From the NCBI RefSeq assembly GCF_002379085.1, contig NZ_NBZW01000005.1, forward strand, positions 107,650-171,649: a DNA stretch of 64,000 nt, given 5' to 3'. The translations under genes were made by a program, and so were the position numbers. Source of the DNA: Polaromonas sp. AET17H-212. Its GTDB lineage: Bacteria > Pseudomonadota > Gammaproteobacteria > Burkholderiales > Burkholderiaceae_C. How positions within the stretch are numbered: the stretch's first letter is position 1; the number at the start of each line of letters is the position of its first letter. Shown here piece after piece: positions 46,876 to 56,900 of this stretch. The notes under the pieces were generated by a model, which saw only the letters and a list, made by a program, of their open reading frames with translations, searched no databases and was not told the DNA's origin.

Positions 46876-48722
46876 GTCGCACGCTCCTTGCCTTGCGGCT
46901 GTGAGGTCTCTGCCCCGGCCTGCACCTGCTGCAGAATGGCCGCGGTGATGAAACGCGCAGTGATCGGCGTGCCGTCGTAATGCAGCACCCGCACCAGGCG
47001 CGCCGGATCGACATCAAGCTCGTTGACCAGCAGGCAATGCATCTGTGCATCGCGGTTCTGCTCGACCACAAACACCTTGTCATGCCCGGCAATGAACTGC
47101 GCGACCGGCGCAGGAAACGGAAAGGCGCGCAGGCGCAGCGCATCGATGTGGATACCGGCGTCGGTCAACACATCGAGCGCCTCGTTCATGGCCGGGCTGG
47201 TGGATCCGAAATAAATCACGCCCAGCCGGGTCGGGCGAGCGGCGGGCCGCAGCACCGGCTGCGGCACCAGCGTGGCCGCGGTCTCGAACTTTTTCAGCAG
47301 CCGCTGCACGTTGTAGATGTAGTCCGGGCCGCGTTCGGAATACTGGGCGTAGGCATTGCGCGTGGTGCCACGCGTGAAATAACTGCCCTTGCTGGGATGC
47401 GTGCCCGGCAAGGTGCGCCAGGGAATGCCGTCGCCGTCCACGTCCTTGTAGCGGCCGAAGTCCTTGCCCGCCTCCAGCTCCTCGGCCGTCATCACCTTGC
47501 CGCGGTCGTAGCTGCGGCTGTCGTCCCAGGCAAAGGGTTCGCACAGACGCTGGTTCATGCCGATGTCCAGGTCGGTCATCACAAACACCGGCGTCTGCAG
47601 CCGGTCGGCCAGGTCCAGCGCCGCGGCGGCATGTTCGAAACACTCGTGCGGGTCTTCCGGCAGCAGCAGCACATGTTTGGTGTCGCCATGCGAGGCATAG
47701 GCACAGGAAATCAGGTCGGCCTGCTGGGTGCGCGTCGGCATGCCGGTGGACGGCCCGCCGCGCTGCACATTGATGATGGTGACCGGGATCTCGGCAAAGT
47801 AGGCCAGCCCGAGGAACTCGGTCATCAGCGACACGCCCGGCCCCGAGGTGGCGGTGAAGGCGCGCGCGCCGTTCCAGCCGGCGCCCACCACCATGCCGAT
47901 GGAGGCGATTTCGTCTTCCGCCTGCACCACGGCGTAGTTGTGCCGGCCGGTCGCGGGGTCCACCCGGTACCTGGCGCAGTAGGACTGGAAGGCCTCGGCC
48001 ACCGACGAGGACGGTGTGATCGGGTACCAGGCGGCCACGGTGGCGCCGCCATAGACGCAGCCCAGCGCCGCGGCGCTGTTGCCGTCGACAAAGATCCTGC
48101 CACCGACCATGTCGCGGCGCTGCACGCGTATGCCCAGCGGCGCCTGCAGGTGTTCGCTGGCGAAGTCCCGGCCCAGGTGCAGGGCCTGCACGTTGGAGGC
48201 CAGCAGCTTTTCCTTGCCCTTGTACTGCTCGCCGAACAGCTTTTCGAGCACCTCGGGTTCGATCTCCAGCAGCACCGACAGCGCGCCCACGTACACGATG
48301 TTCTTGAACAGCTGGCGCTGGCGCGGGTCGCTGTAGACCGCATTGCAGATCTCGGTCAGCGGCATGCCGATGACATGGATGTCGTCGCGGAAGCTGGACG
48401 CCGGCAGGGGCCGCGTGCTGTCGTAAAACAGGTAGCCGCCCGGTTCCAACTCGGCCACATCCGATCCCCAAGTCTGCGGGTTCATGGCCACCATCATGTC
48501 GACGCCGCCGCGCCGGCCCTGATAGCCCTTGTCACTCACACGCGCCTCGTACCAGGTCGGCAGCCCCTGGATGTTGCTGGGAAAAATGTTGCGCGGGCTC
48601 ACCGGCACCCCCATGCGCAAAATGGCCTTGGCAAACAGCTCGTTGGCGGAGGCCGAACCCGAACCGTTGACATTGGCAAACTTGATCACAAAATCGTTGA
48701 CGGCTTCAATCCTTTTTTTCAT
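46872..48722 (-). CDS. korA: 2-oxoglutarate oxidoreductase alpha (gamma-alpha fused) subunit
   Basis: 616 aa. The N-terminal gamma domain (ANVNGSGSASANELFAKAIL) is fused to the alpha domain, which carries YPITPSSSVAEAF and the SGPGVSLMTEFLGLAYFAE stretch typical of pyruvate/2-oxoacid oxidoreductases, then a transketolase C-terminal domain. Start at the ATG at 48722, overlapping the korC stop (ATGA); stop overlaps korB. The 2-oxoglutarate assignment rests on subunit layout and family; branched-chain 2-oxoacids remain possible. Confidence 0.9.
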   Translation of the reverse strand: MKKRIEAVNDFVIKFANVNGSGSASANELFAKAILRMGVPVSPRNIFPSNIQGLPTWYEARVSDKGYQGRRGGVDMMVAMNPQTWGSDVAELEPGGYLFYDSTRPLPASSFRDDIHVIGMPLTEICNAVYSDPRQRQLFKNIVYVGALSVLLEIEPEVLEKLFGEQYKGKEKLLASNVQALHLGRDFASEHLQAPLGIRVQRRDMVGGRIFVDGNSAAALGCVYGGATVAAWYPITPSSSVAEAFQSYCARYRVDPATGRHNYAVVQAEDEIASIGMVVGAGWNGARAFTATSGPGVSLMTEFLGLAYFAEIPVTIINVQRGGPSTGMPTRTQQADLISCAYASHGDTKHVLLLPEDPHECFEHAAAALDLADRLQTPVFVMTDLDIGMNQRLCEPFAWDDSRSYDRGKVMTAEELEAGKDFGRYKDVDGDGIPWRTLPGTHPSKGSYFTRGTTRNAYAQYSERGPDYIYNVQRLLKKFETAATLVPQPVLRPAARPTRLGVIYFGSTSPAMNEALDVLTDAGIHIDALRLRAFPFPAPVAQFIAGHDKVFVVEQNRDAQMHCLLVNELDVDPARLVRVLHYDGTPITARFITAAILQQVQAGAETSQPQGKERAT

Positions 48723-50557
48723 GCGGACACTCCTGCTGCGCGTTTGGCAGCCTTGTTGGCATCGCGGCAGGACGGCCCGGCCTGTGTCGTTGTCAGCAAA
48801 AACTTCTGCATGTCCCAGGCCCCGGTCGGGCAGCGCTCGGCACACAGGCCGCAGTGCAGGCAGACATCCTCGTCCTTGACCATCACCCGCCCGGTCTTGA
48901 GTTCGCCGGACACATAGAGGTCCTGCGCCAGGTTCAGCGCCGGCGCCTTCAGCCGCGTGCGCAGGTCGGCCTCGTCGCCATTGGCAGTGAAGCTGATGCA
49001 GTCCATCGGGCAGATATCGACACAGGCGTCGCATTCGATGCAGGCTGGCGCGGTGAACACCGTCTGCACATCGCAGTTCAGGCAACGGCCGGCTTCCTTG
49101 AAGGCCGTTGCGGCATCGAAGCCGAGCTCCACCTCGACGCGTATGCTGGCCAGCGCAATTTCCGCCTTTGCCCAGGGCACCTTGAAACGGGCATCGTTAG
49201 AGGTGTCGTTGTCGTAGCTCCACTCATGGATGCCCATCTTGGTCGACATCAAGTTGGTCATCGGGTCGGGCCGGCGGCGGATGTCCTCGCCGTTCAGAAA
49301 GCGGTCGATCGACACCGCCGCCTCATGCCCGTGCGCCACTGCCGTGATGATGTTTTTCGGACCGAAGGCCGCATCGCCGCCAAAAAAAACATGGGGCAGG
49401 CTGGACTGGAAAGTCTCCTCGCCCAGCACCGGCAGCCCCCACTTGTCGAAGCCGATGCCGCAGTCGCGCTCTATCCAGGGAAAGGCATTTTCCTGACCTA
49501 CGGCAATCAACACGGCGTCGCACTCGACCCGCACATCCGGCGCACCGGTCGCCACCAGGCTGCGCTGGCCACTGCCGTCATACACCGCCTGGACCACCTC
49601 AAACGTCATGCCGCTGAGCTTGCCCTGCCGGTGTTCAAAAGACTTGGGCACGTGGAAGTTGATGATGGGAATACCCTCGTGCTGGGCGTCTTCCTTCTCC
49701 CAGGGCGAGGCTTTCATTTCGTCGAAGCCGCTGCGCACAATGACTTTCACGTCGGTGCCGCCCAGACGCCGGGCGGACCGGCAGCAGTCCATGGCCGTGT
49801 TGCCGCCGCCGAGCACAATCACGCGCTGTCCAATCGTGGTGATGTGGCCGAAAGAGACCGAGGCCAGCCAGTCAATGCCGATGTGGATGTTCTCCGTGAT
49901 CTCGCTGCGGCCCGGCAGCTCCAGGTCGCGCCCGCGCGGCGCGCCGCAGCCGACAAACACCGCGTCGTAGTCCTGCGCCAGCAGACCCTTCATGGAGGCG
50001 ATGCGCTGGCTGCTCTTGAAGTTGACACCCAGGTCCAGGATGTAGCCGGTTTCCTCGTCGATCACCGACTCGGGCAGGCGAAAGCGCGGGATCTGGGTGC
50101 GGATGAAGCCACCGGCCTTCGCTTCGCCGTCAAACACCGTGACCTCGTAACCGAGTGGCGCCAGGTCACGCGCCACCGTCAGCGAGGCCGGCCCGGCACC
50201 GATGCAGGCAATGCGCTTGCCGTTTTTGGGCGCGAGTTGGGGCATGCGCTGGCGGACATCGTCTTTCATGTCGGCGGCGACACGCTTGAGGCGGCAGATG
50301 GCCACCGGTTCCGGGTGCTCGCCGTTGTTTTCCTCGACCCGGGTGCGGCGGCAAGCCGGCTCGCAGGGCCGATCGCAGGTGCGGCCCAGAATGCCGGGGA
50401 AGACGTTGGACACCCAGTTGACCATGTAAGCGTCGGTGTAACGACCCTGGCCGATCAGGCGGATGTATTCAGGAACGGGGGTGTGGGCGGGACAGGCCCA
50501 TTGGCAATCGACGACCTTGTGGAAGTAGGACGGATTGGCTGTGTTGGTAGGCTGCAA
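48719..50557 (-). CDS. korC: KorC-like FAD/NAD(P)H and ferredoxin subunit
   Basis: 612 aa electron-transfer subunit related to the GltD small subunit of glutamate synthase. N-terminal Cys cluster (CDRPCEPACRRTR), FAD site CIGAGPASLTVARDLAPLGY, NAD(P)-site VIVLGGGNTAMDCCRSARRL, FAD end GGDAAFGPKNIITAVAHG, then two 4Fe-4S motifs (CIECDACVDICPMDC, CLHCGLCAERCPTGA). It passes electrons from KorAB to NADP. I chose the TTG at 50557 because GAAGGAG lies eight bases upstream; GTG codons at 50587 and 50590 are alternatives. Confidence 0.85.
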   Translation of the reverse strand: MQPTNTANPSYFHKVVDCQWACPAHTPVPEYIRLIGQGRYTDAYMVNWVSNVFPGILGRTCDRPCEPACRRTRVEENNGEHPEPVAICRLKRVAADMKDDVRQRMPQLAPKNGKRIACIGAGPASLTVARDLAPLGYEVTVFDGEAKAGGFIRTQIPRFRLPESVIDEETGYILDLGVNFKSSQRIASMKGLLAQDYDAVFVGCGAPRGRDLELPGRSEITENIHIGIDWLASVSFGHITTIGQRVIVLGGGNTAMDCCRSARRLGGTDVKVIVRSGFDEMKASPWEKEDAQHEGIPIINFHVPKSFEHRQGKLSGMTFEVVQAVYDGSGQRSLVATGAPDVRVECDAVLIAVGQENAFPWIERDCGIGFDKWGLPVLGEETFQSSLPHVFFGGDAAFGPKNIITAVAHGHEAAVSIDRFLNGEDIRRRPDPMTNLMSTKMGIHEWSYDNDTSNDARFKVPWAKAEIALASIRVEVELGFDAATAFKEAGRCLNCDVQTVFTAPACIECDACVDICPMDCISFTANGDEADLRTRLKAPALNLAQDLYVSGELKTGRVMVKDEDVCLHCGLCAERCPTGAWDMQKFLLTTTQAGPSCRDANKAAKRAAGVSA

Positions 50558-50683
50558 AACGCTGTCTCCTTCGCCCCGCTGCAACACCACCGGGTCAGGA
50601 GGCCCGACCAGTTTACGCCCGGCCCGGCGGACTGTGCTCTCGGGTAAATCCCTCGGTCCCTCCTCCGGCCCGTTGTGCCGGCA

Positions 50684-52207
50684 TCAGCCCGCCACCAGGT
50701 TTTTGTAGACACCGCAGCCCACGAACACATCGTCCACCTGCTGGACAAAGGACATCTTGGCCTGCACCTTGCCCGTGGTCGGGTTGGTGATGCCGTACTC
50801 CACCCAGCCCGGCTCGTGGCCGGCCTGGTCGATGATGGACTGGAGCAATTGCCCGCCATCGATGCCGGGGATGTCCTGCACCCGGGTGCCAATCTTGGAC
50901 GGGTTGCCGCCGAAGGCCAGGTAGGTGCCCTGGCTGTCGAGCGCAAAAACATACATGTCGCGGTCGTGAAACCCCCTGGCGGGCAGGGTCAGCTCGCGCA
51001 GGAAGGCGTCTCGCGAGGTGCGTTGGCGGTGCGCCACGGCACGCGCCACCAGCGCCACCGCCTCTTCGGCCGACCCCTGCTGCAGCTTGAACGACGCCAC
51101 CGACTGCACCAGTGTGCCGGCCCGCGTCTCCAGGTTGCCCGCCTGCGTGACCGCGCGCCCCACCATCCGGGCATTGCTCTGGGTGATTTCGTCGAGCTGG
51201 TGCACGGCCGAGGTGATTTCGGTCAGCCCGGTACTCTGCTCGGCACTGGAGGCCGAGATCTGGGCCATGTTGGCCGCCACGTCGCGGATGCCCGAAACGA
51301 TCTGGTTCATGTTCGAACCCGCCGCACGGATTTTTTCCGCACTGGCTGCCACCTGGCCCGACGACACCCCGATCAGCTGGCGGATTTCCCGGGCCGAGTC
51401 GGCCGAACGCTGCGCCAGTGAGCGCACCTCGCTGGCCACCACCGCAAAGCCGCGGCCCGACTCGCCGGCACGCGCCGCCTCCACGGCCGCATTGAGCGCC
51501 AGGATGTTGGTCTGGAACGCCAGCCCGTCGATCACCCCCACGATGTCGCCCATGCGTTTGGCACTGCCCTGCACGGCCTCCACCGACTCGATGGCCTGGG
51601 CCATGGCCGCCGCGCCCTGCTCGGCCACATCCCGCACCTGGGCGGCCCGGTCACTGGCCTGGCCAGCCATGCCGGCATTGGCCTGAACCGTGGACGACAG
51701 CTGTTCCACGCTGGCGGCCGTTTCTTCCAGGCTGGCCGCCTGCTGCTCGGTGCGGTCCGACAGGTCCCGGTTGCCCATGGCCATGCTTTGGCCGGAATGG
51801 GCGACAAAAGCGGCGTTGCTGCGTACATTGGCCACCATGCCGGACAGCGTGCGGCCCAACTCGCCCATGGCCTGGGCCAACTCGCCGGCCTCGTCGGGGC
51901 CGCGTCGCGTCAGGTTCAGACGCAAATCGCCGGCCACCAGCTGCCGGGTCGCCAGGATCACCTGCTGCAGATCCTGCGCAAGGCTGCGGTGAAAAGCCAG
52001 CAAAAAATACAGCAGCACCAGCAGCCCCACGCCGCCGGTGGCAAGCACGCTGAGCGGACGGCTGAAGCTGCCGCTGCCCAGCAGGAGCTGCAGCGCCAGC
52101 ACCAGCAGCGGCAGCGCCGCCACAAACCCAAGCAGGGCCAGCTTGCCTGCCAGACGCAGCCGACGCAGCAAGCAGGTGGCGGGATGAAGCAGCTTGCCAA
52201 ATATCAT
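50684..52207 (-). CDS. Methyl-accepting chemotaxis protein with C-terminal Cache-like domain
   Basis: 507 aa. Two N-terminal membrane helices close together ([35 protein letters not shown]) with almost no periplasmic loop, HAMP-like region, then the signalling hairpin [20 protein letters not shown]. After it comes an extra domain (about residues 395-507) with [31 protein letters not shown] and [11 protein letters not shown], resembling a single Cache domain, here cytoplasmic. Start at the ATG at 52207 after CCGGAGAATCCTC. No CheW/CheA genes are nearby. Confidence 0.9.
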   Translation of the reverse strand: MIFGKLLHPATCLLRRLRLAGKLALLGFVAALPLLVLALQLLLGSGSFSRPLSVLATGGVGLLVLLYFLLAFHRSLAQDLQQVILATRQLVAGDLRLNLTRRGPDEAGELAQAMGELGRTLSGMVANVRSNAAFVAHSGQSMAMGNRDLSDRTEQQAASLEETAASVEQLSSTVQANAGMAGQASDRAAQVRDVAEQGAAAMAQAIESVEAVQGSAKRMGDIVGVIDGLAFQTNILALNAAVEAARAGESGRGFAVVASEVRSLAQRSADSAREIRQLIGVSSGQVAASAEKIRAAGSNMNQIVSGIRDVAANMAQISASSAEQSTGLTEITSAVHQLDEITQSNARMVGRAVTQAGNLETRAGTLVQSVASFKLQQGSAEEAVALVARAVAHRQRTSRDAFLRELTLPARGFHDRDMYVFALDSQGTYLAFGGNPSKIGTRVQDIPGIDGGQLLQSIIDQAGHEPGWVEYGITNPTTGKVQAKMSFVQQVDDVFVGCGVYKNLVAG

Positions 52208-52461
52208 GAGGATTCTCCGGAGTCGCGGCTTGAGAACCGGCATGGGGTGCCGCTGCGCCGGCCCGGTAACTGTCGCCAGGGACCCGCGTGACACGCACCC
52301 GCACGACCGTGCGTACACAGAGAACCGGTAGCATGCATCGCCCGGCAGCCAGCCAGCCCCAGCCCGGTTACAGTGCCGCACCAACGGTTCAGGGTGCTCT
52401 GACTTAACGGCGGCGGAAGCGGGAACCTGAAGCCGGGTTATCCCGAAGGGTGCGCTTCTTT
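52208..52461. other. Gap between VOC-protein gene and chemoreceptor gene
   Basis: 254 bases, probably the end of the propionyl-CoA operon and the promoter of the chemoreceptor gene. I see no clear terminator, repeat or further gene. Confidence 0.4.
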
Positions 52462-52931
<470 letters not shown>

Positions 52932-52935
<4 letters not shown>

Positions 52936-53213
52936 GAGGCAGCGGCCGCGCGGCGGCCGACCCGGTAAGTCACGCCATGGGGGCCGGCGCATTCCAGGTG
53001 CGGCGTCCCCGCCGCCAGCCGGAAGACATCGCCCGCGACGTAGGTGCTGGACACACCCGCCACCACCAGGGTGATCTGCCCATCGGTGACCAGCGCACAG
53101 GCATCAAACGGGTGCTGGTGTTCACCCAGCTGGTAACCCGCCGGCCGGTCGATGGTGGTGATCTCGCTGAAACGCTCGGTTTTCAGCAGGGCTTCAAATG
53201 CTTGTGGGTTCAT
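52932..53213 (-). CDS. Small cupin-domain protein
   Basis: 93 aa single cupin barrel. Motif 1 [20 protein letters not shown] holds metal-type His residues; motif 2 is [17 protein letters not shown]. Sits between pccA and the VOC gene in the same operon, with four-base overlap to the latter, so it is probably co-translated. Its role is unknown; it may sense or bind a metabolite. Confidence 0.75.
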
Positions 53214-53231
53214 GGCGTCTCCCGGTTCAGC

Positions 53232-55280
53232 TCAGACAAACTCGACAATCGGCTGGTCCACGGCGAGCGACTCGCCCTTGGCGGCCAGCACCTTGCCCAC
53301 CACGCCGTCGGCGGTGGCAAACAGCACGTTTTCCATCTTCATGGCCTCGATCACCGCCACGCGTTCGCCGGCCTGCACCTTCTGGCCCGGCTGTACCGCA
53401 ACCTCGACCAGCAGGCCGGGCATGGGCGAGAGCACAAAGCGGCTCATGTCCGGCGGCGCCTTGTAAGGCATCAACGCGTGCAGCTGGGCGGCGCGCGGCG
53501 ACAGCACCAGCGTGTCCAGCCGCGTGCCGTTGTGCGCGATGCGGATGGCCAGAGGATTGCGGCCCACCCCGCGCTCGACCTGGGCGGCAAAGGGCTGGCC
53601 ATTGACCGTGCCGCGGATGCGGGCACCGCCCAGATGCCATCTGCTACATATTTCATAGCGCTTCCCGCCCGCCTCTATGGCGCTGGAGCCCGATTCGGCT
53701 TGAAAATCCCGCACCGTCACCGCTTCGTGGACGTTTTTTCCAGCTTCCCCCAGGCCGATGACCACAAACTCTTCAGCGACCGTCACCCCGTGCCCCGGCA
53801 ACTGGCCGCTGATGCCCGCGGCGCGGCCCAGCAGGCGGCGGTTCACATAGGCGGCCAGCGCCACCAGGAAACCGGCATCGTCATGCGGCACGTCTTCGGC
53901 GCGGAAACCCTGGGCGTAGTTTTCGGCGATGAAGCCGGTGTTGAAGTCGCCGGCGACAAACTTCGGGTGCGCCAGCAGCGCCGCCTGGAACGGAATGTTG
54001 CTGGACACGCCGCGAATCACAAAGCTGTTCAGGGCCTCGCGCATCTTGGCAATCGCGTCAAGGCGATCGGTGCCGTGAACGATGAGCTTGGCAATCATCG
54101 AGTCGTAAAACATCGGGATCTCGCCACCGTCCTGCACGCCGGTATCGACCCGTACGCCGAACAGCTGCGCGGTCTCCGCCGCAAACATGTCCTGCCGGGG
54201 CGGCTGGAAACGCACCAGCCGGCCGGTGGACGGCAGGAAATTGCGGAACGGGTCTTCGGCATTGATCCGGCACTCGATGGCCCAACCCTCGCGTTTGACG
54301 TCCTTCTGCGCCAGCGGCAGCTTTTCACCGGCCGCCACGCGGATCATGAGTTCGACCAAGTCCAGCCCGGTGATGCATTCGGTCACCGGATGCTCGACCT
54401 GCAGCCGCGTGTTCATCTCGAGGAAGTAAAAGCTCTGGTCCTTGCCGACCACAAACTCGACCGTGCCAGCCGACTCGTAGTTGACGGCCTTGGCCAGCGC
54501 CACGGCCTGTTCACCCATGGCTTTTCGCGTGGCTTCGCTGATGAAGGGCGACGGCGCCTCCTCGATCACCTTCTGGTGACGGCGCTGGATCGAGCATTCC
54601 CGCTCGTTGAGGTAAATCACATTGCCGTGGCTGTCGCCGATCAGCTGGATCTCGATGTGGCGCGGCTCCTCGACAAACTTCTCGATGAAAACGCGGTCGT
54701 CGCCAAAGCTGTTGCGCGCCTCGTTGCGGCAGGAGGTGAAGCCTTCAAAGGCTTCCTTGTCGTTGAAGGCCACACGCAGGCCCTTGCCACCACCGCCGGC
54801 ACTGGCCTTGATCATCACCGGGTAACCGATGCCCTTGGCGATCTCGACCGCCTTCTCAGCCGTTTCGATGGCATCGTTGACGCCGGGAATGCAGTTGACA
54901 CCCGCCGCACCGGCGAGCTTTTTCGACTCGATCTTGTCGCCCATCGCGGCGATCGAATAATGCTTGGGGCCGATGAACACCAGGCCCTCTTCTTCGACCC
55001 GCTTGGCAAAGCCGGCGTTTTCGCTGAGAAAACCGTAGCCCGGGTGAATCGCCTGCGCGCCCGTCTGTTTGGCCGCCGCAATGATCTTGTCGGCCTGCAG
55101 GTAGCTGTCCCGGCTGGGCGCCGGCCCGATGTGCACCGCCTCGTCGGCCAGCTCGACATGGCGCGCGTCCTTGTCGGCGTCGGAATAAACCGCCACGGTC
55201 TTGATGCCCATCTTGCGGGCGGTCTGGATGACGCGGCAGGCGATTTCGCCCCGATTCGCGATCAGTATTTTGGTAAACAT
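53232..55280 (-). CDS. pccA: Propionyl-CoA (acyl-CoA) carboxylase alpha subunit, biotin-containing
   Basis: 682 aa: biotin carboxylase domain (KILIANRGEIACRVIQTARK, KASAGGGGKGLRV, FLEMNTRLQVEHPVTE), a BT linker domain, and a C-terminal biotinyl domain with VIEAMKMEN (Lys is biotinylated). With PccB it converts propionyl-CoA to methylmalonyl-CoA. Start at the ATG at 55280 after ACGGAGAAC. A palindromic element (53643-53708) encodes part of the BT linker (SAIEAGGKRYEI). The mutase and meaB in the same operon support propionyl-CoA as substrate. Confidence 0.92.
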   Translation of the reverse strand: MFTKILIANRGEIACRVIQTARKMGIKTVAVYSDADKDARHVELADEAVHIGPAPSRDSYLQADKIIAAAKQTGAQAIHPGYGFLSENAGFAKRVEEEGLVFIGPKHYSIAAMGDKIESKKLAGAAGVNCIPGVNDAIETAEKAVEIAKGIGYPVMIKASAGGGGKGLRVAFNDKEAFEGFTSCRNEARNSFGDDRVFIEKFVEEPRHIEIQLIGDSHGNVIYLNERECSIQRRHQKVIEEAPSPFISEATRKAMGEQAVALAKAVNYESAGTVEFVVGKDQSFYFLEMNTRLQVEHPVTECITGLDLVELMIRVAAGEKLPLAQKDVKREGWAIECRINAEDPFRNFLPSTGRLVRFQPPRQDMFAAETAQLFGVRVDTGVQDGGEIPMFYDSMIAKLIVHGTDRLDAIAKMREALNSFVIRGVSSNIPFQAALLAHPKFVAGDFNTGFIAENYAQGFRAEDVPHDDAGFLVALAAYVNRRLLGRAAGISGQLPGHGVTVAEEFVVIGLGEAGKNVHEAVTVRDFQAESGSSAIEAGGKRYEICSRWHLGGARIRGTVNGQPFAAQVERGVGRNPLAIRIAHNGTRLDTLVLSPRAAQLHALMPYKAPPDMSRFVLSPMPGLLVEVAVQPGQKVQAGERVAVIEAMKMENVLFATADGVVGKVLAAKGESLAVDQPIVEFV
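53643..53708 (+). repeat. Palindromic element, copy 12 (inside pccA)
   Basis: Head GCTACATATTTCATAGC (53643-53659), then GCTTCCCGCCC, GGCGCTGGAGCCCGATT and a CTTGAAAAT tail. Complete and in frame in the BT linker of pccA. Confidence 0.75.
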
Positions 55281-55300
55281 GTTGTTGTTCTCCGTTCGGC

Positions 55301-56833
55301 TCACAGCGGAATGTTCCCGTGCTTGCGCCACGGGTTTTCCAGTTTCTTGTCCTTGAGCATCACCAGCGAGCGGCAGATGCGCTTGCGGGTTTCGTGCGGC
55401 AGGATCACGTCGTCGATGAAACCGCGTGCACCGGCCACAAAAGGGTTGGCAAAACGCGCCTTGTACTCCGCCTCTTTCGCGGCCAGCTTGACCGGGTCGC
55501 CCTTGTCTTCGCGGAAGATGATTTCGACGGCGCCCTTGGCGCCCATCACCGCAATCTCGGCATTCGGCCAGGCGAAGTTGACGTCGCCGCGCAGGTGTTT
55601 GGAGCTCATCACGTCGTAGGCGCCGCCATAGGCCTTGCGCGTGATCACGGTGATTTTCGGCACGGTGCATTCGGCATAGGCATACAACAGCTTCGCGCCG
55701 TGTTTGATGATGCCGCCGTACTCCTGTGATGTGCCGGGCATGAAGCCGGGCACGTCGACAAAGGTGATCACCGGGATGTTGAAGGCATCGCAAAAACGCA
55801 CGAAGCGCGCCGCCTTGATGCTGCTCTTGATGTCCAGGCAGCCGGCGAGCACCAGCGGCTGGTTGGCAACGATGCCAACGGACTGGCCTTCCATGCGGGC
55901 AAAACCGATGATGATGTTCTTGGCGTACTCGGGCTGGATCTCGAAAAAGTCGCCGTCGTCCACCGTCTTGGTGATCAGCTCCTTCATGTCATAGGGCTTG
56001 TTCGGGTTCTCGGGCACCAGCGTGTCCAGGCTCAGGTCCATGCGGCCGGCCGGGTCGGCACTGGGCCGCACCGGGGCTTTTTCGCGGTTGTTCAGCGGCA
56101 GGTAGTTGTAGAGCCGGCGCAGCATCAAGAGCGCCTCCACGTCATTCTCAAACGCCAGGTCGGCCACGCCGCTGCGTGTCGTGTGGGTGGTCGCGCCACC
56201 GAGCTCCTCGGCCGTTACTTCCTCGTGCGTCACGGTTTTGACCACTTCGGGGCCGGTGACAAACATGTAGGAGCTGTCTTTCACCATGAAGATGAAGTCG
56301 GTCATGGCCGGCGAGTACACCGCGCCGCCCGCGCTGGGGCCCATGATCATGCTGATCTGCGGCACCACGCCCGAGGCCATCACATTGCGCTGGAACACAT
56401 CGGCATACCCGCCCAGCGAGGCCACCCCTTCCTGGATGCGCGCACCGCCGGAATCGTTGAGGCCGATCACCGGCGCGCCCACCTTCATGGCCTGGTCCAT
56501 CACCTTGCAGATCTTCTCGGCATGGGCCTCGGACAGCGCGCCACCGAACACGGTGAAATCCTGGCTGAAGACAAACACCAGGCGGCCGTTGATCATGCCG
56601 TAGCCGGTCACCACGCCGTCACCGGGGATCTTGTTGTCCTCCATGCCGAAGTCGGTGCAGCGGTGCTCGACAAACATGTCCCATTCTTCAAACGTGCCTT
56701 CGTCGAGCAGCAGTTCCAGCCGCTCGCGCGCCGTGAGTTTGCCTTTGCCGTGCTGGGCGTCGATGCGTTTCTGCCCTCCACCCAGGCGGGCCGCGGCGCG
56801 TTTTTTTTCGAGTTGTTCAAGAATGTCTTGCAT
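55301..56833 (-). CDS. pccB: Propionyl-CoA carboxylase beta subunit
   Basis: Carboxyltransferase subunit, 510 aa. Acyl-CoA site [20 protein letters not shown] and [19 protein letters not shown]-terminal carboxybiotin site [20 protein letters not shown]. Length and motifs match the PccB family. Lies 20 bases before pccA and 21 bases after the meaB fusion gene. Confidence 0.95.
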   Translation of the reverse strand: MQDILEQLEKKRAAARLGGGQKRIDAQHGKGKLTARERLELLLDEGTFEEWDMFVEHRCTDFGMEDNKIPGDGVVTGYGMINGRLVFVFSQDFTVFGGALSEAHAEKICKVMDQAMKVGAPVIGLNDSGGARIQEGVASLGGYADVFQRNVMASGVVPQISMIMGPSAGGAVYSPAMTDFIFMVKDSSYMFVTGPEVVKTVTHEEVTAEELGGATTHTTRSGVADLAFENDVEALLMLRRLYNYLPLNNREKAPVRPSADPAGRMDLSLDTLVPENPNKPYDMKELITKTVDDGDFFEIQPEYAKNIIIGFARMEGQSVGIVANQPLVLAGCLDIKSSIKAARFVRFCDAFNIPVITFVDVPGFMPGTSQEYGGIIKHGAKLLYAYAECTVPKITVITRKAYGGAYDVMSSKHLRGDVNFAWPNAEIAVMGAKGAVEIIFREDKGDPVKLAAKEAEYKARFANPFVAGARGFIDDVILPHETRKRICRSLVMLKDKKLENPWRKHGNIPL

Positions 56834-56849
56834 GGTTTGCTTTCTATAT

Positions 56850-56900
56850 GCTCTTTATTTGATAGCTGTCGTCGCCCGCCCTGATTGGGCTGCAAGCAGA
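56850..56900 (+). repeat. Palindromic element, copy 13 (3' end of meaB)
   Basis: Head GCTCTTTATTTGATAGC (56850-56866), then TGTCGTCGCCC and CTGATTGGGCTGCAAGC. It overlies the stop and last codons of the meaB fusion gene (the AQSGRATTAIK end). Confidence 0.72.

Noticed and set aside
46980..48917. Plus-strand open frame of 645 codons opposite korA
   Set aside because: Antisense to a well supported gene, no motif, shadow composition.
52977..55619. Plus-strand open frame of 880 codons opposite pccA
   Set aside because: Shadow frame; pccA on the other strand carries all biotin carboxylase and biotinyl motifs.
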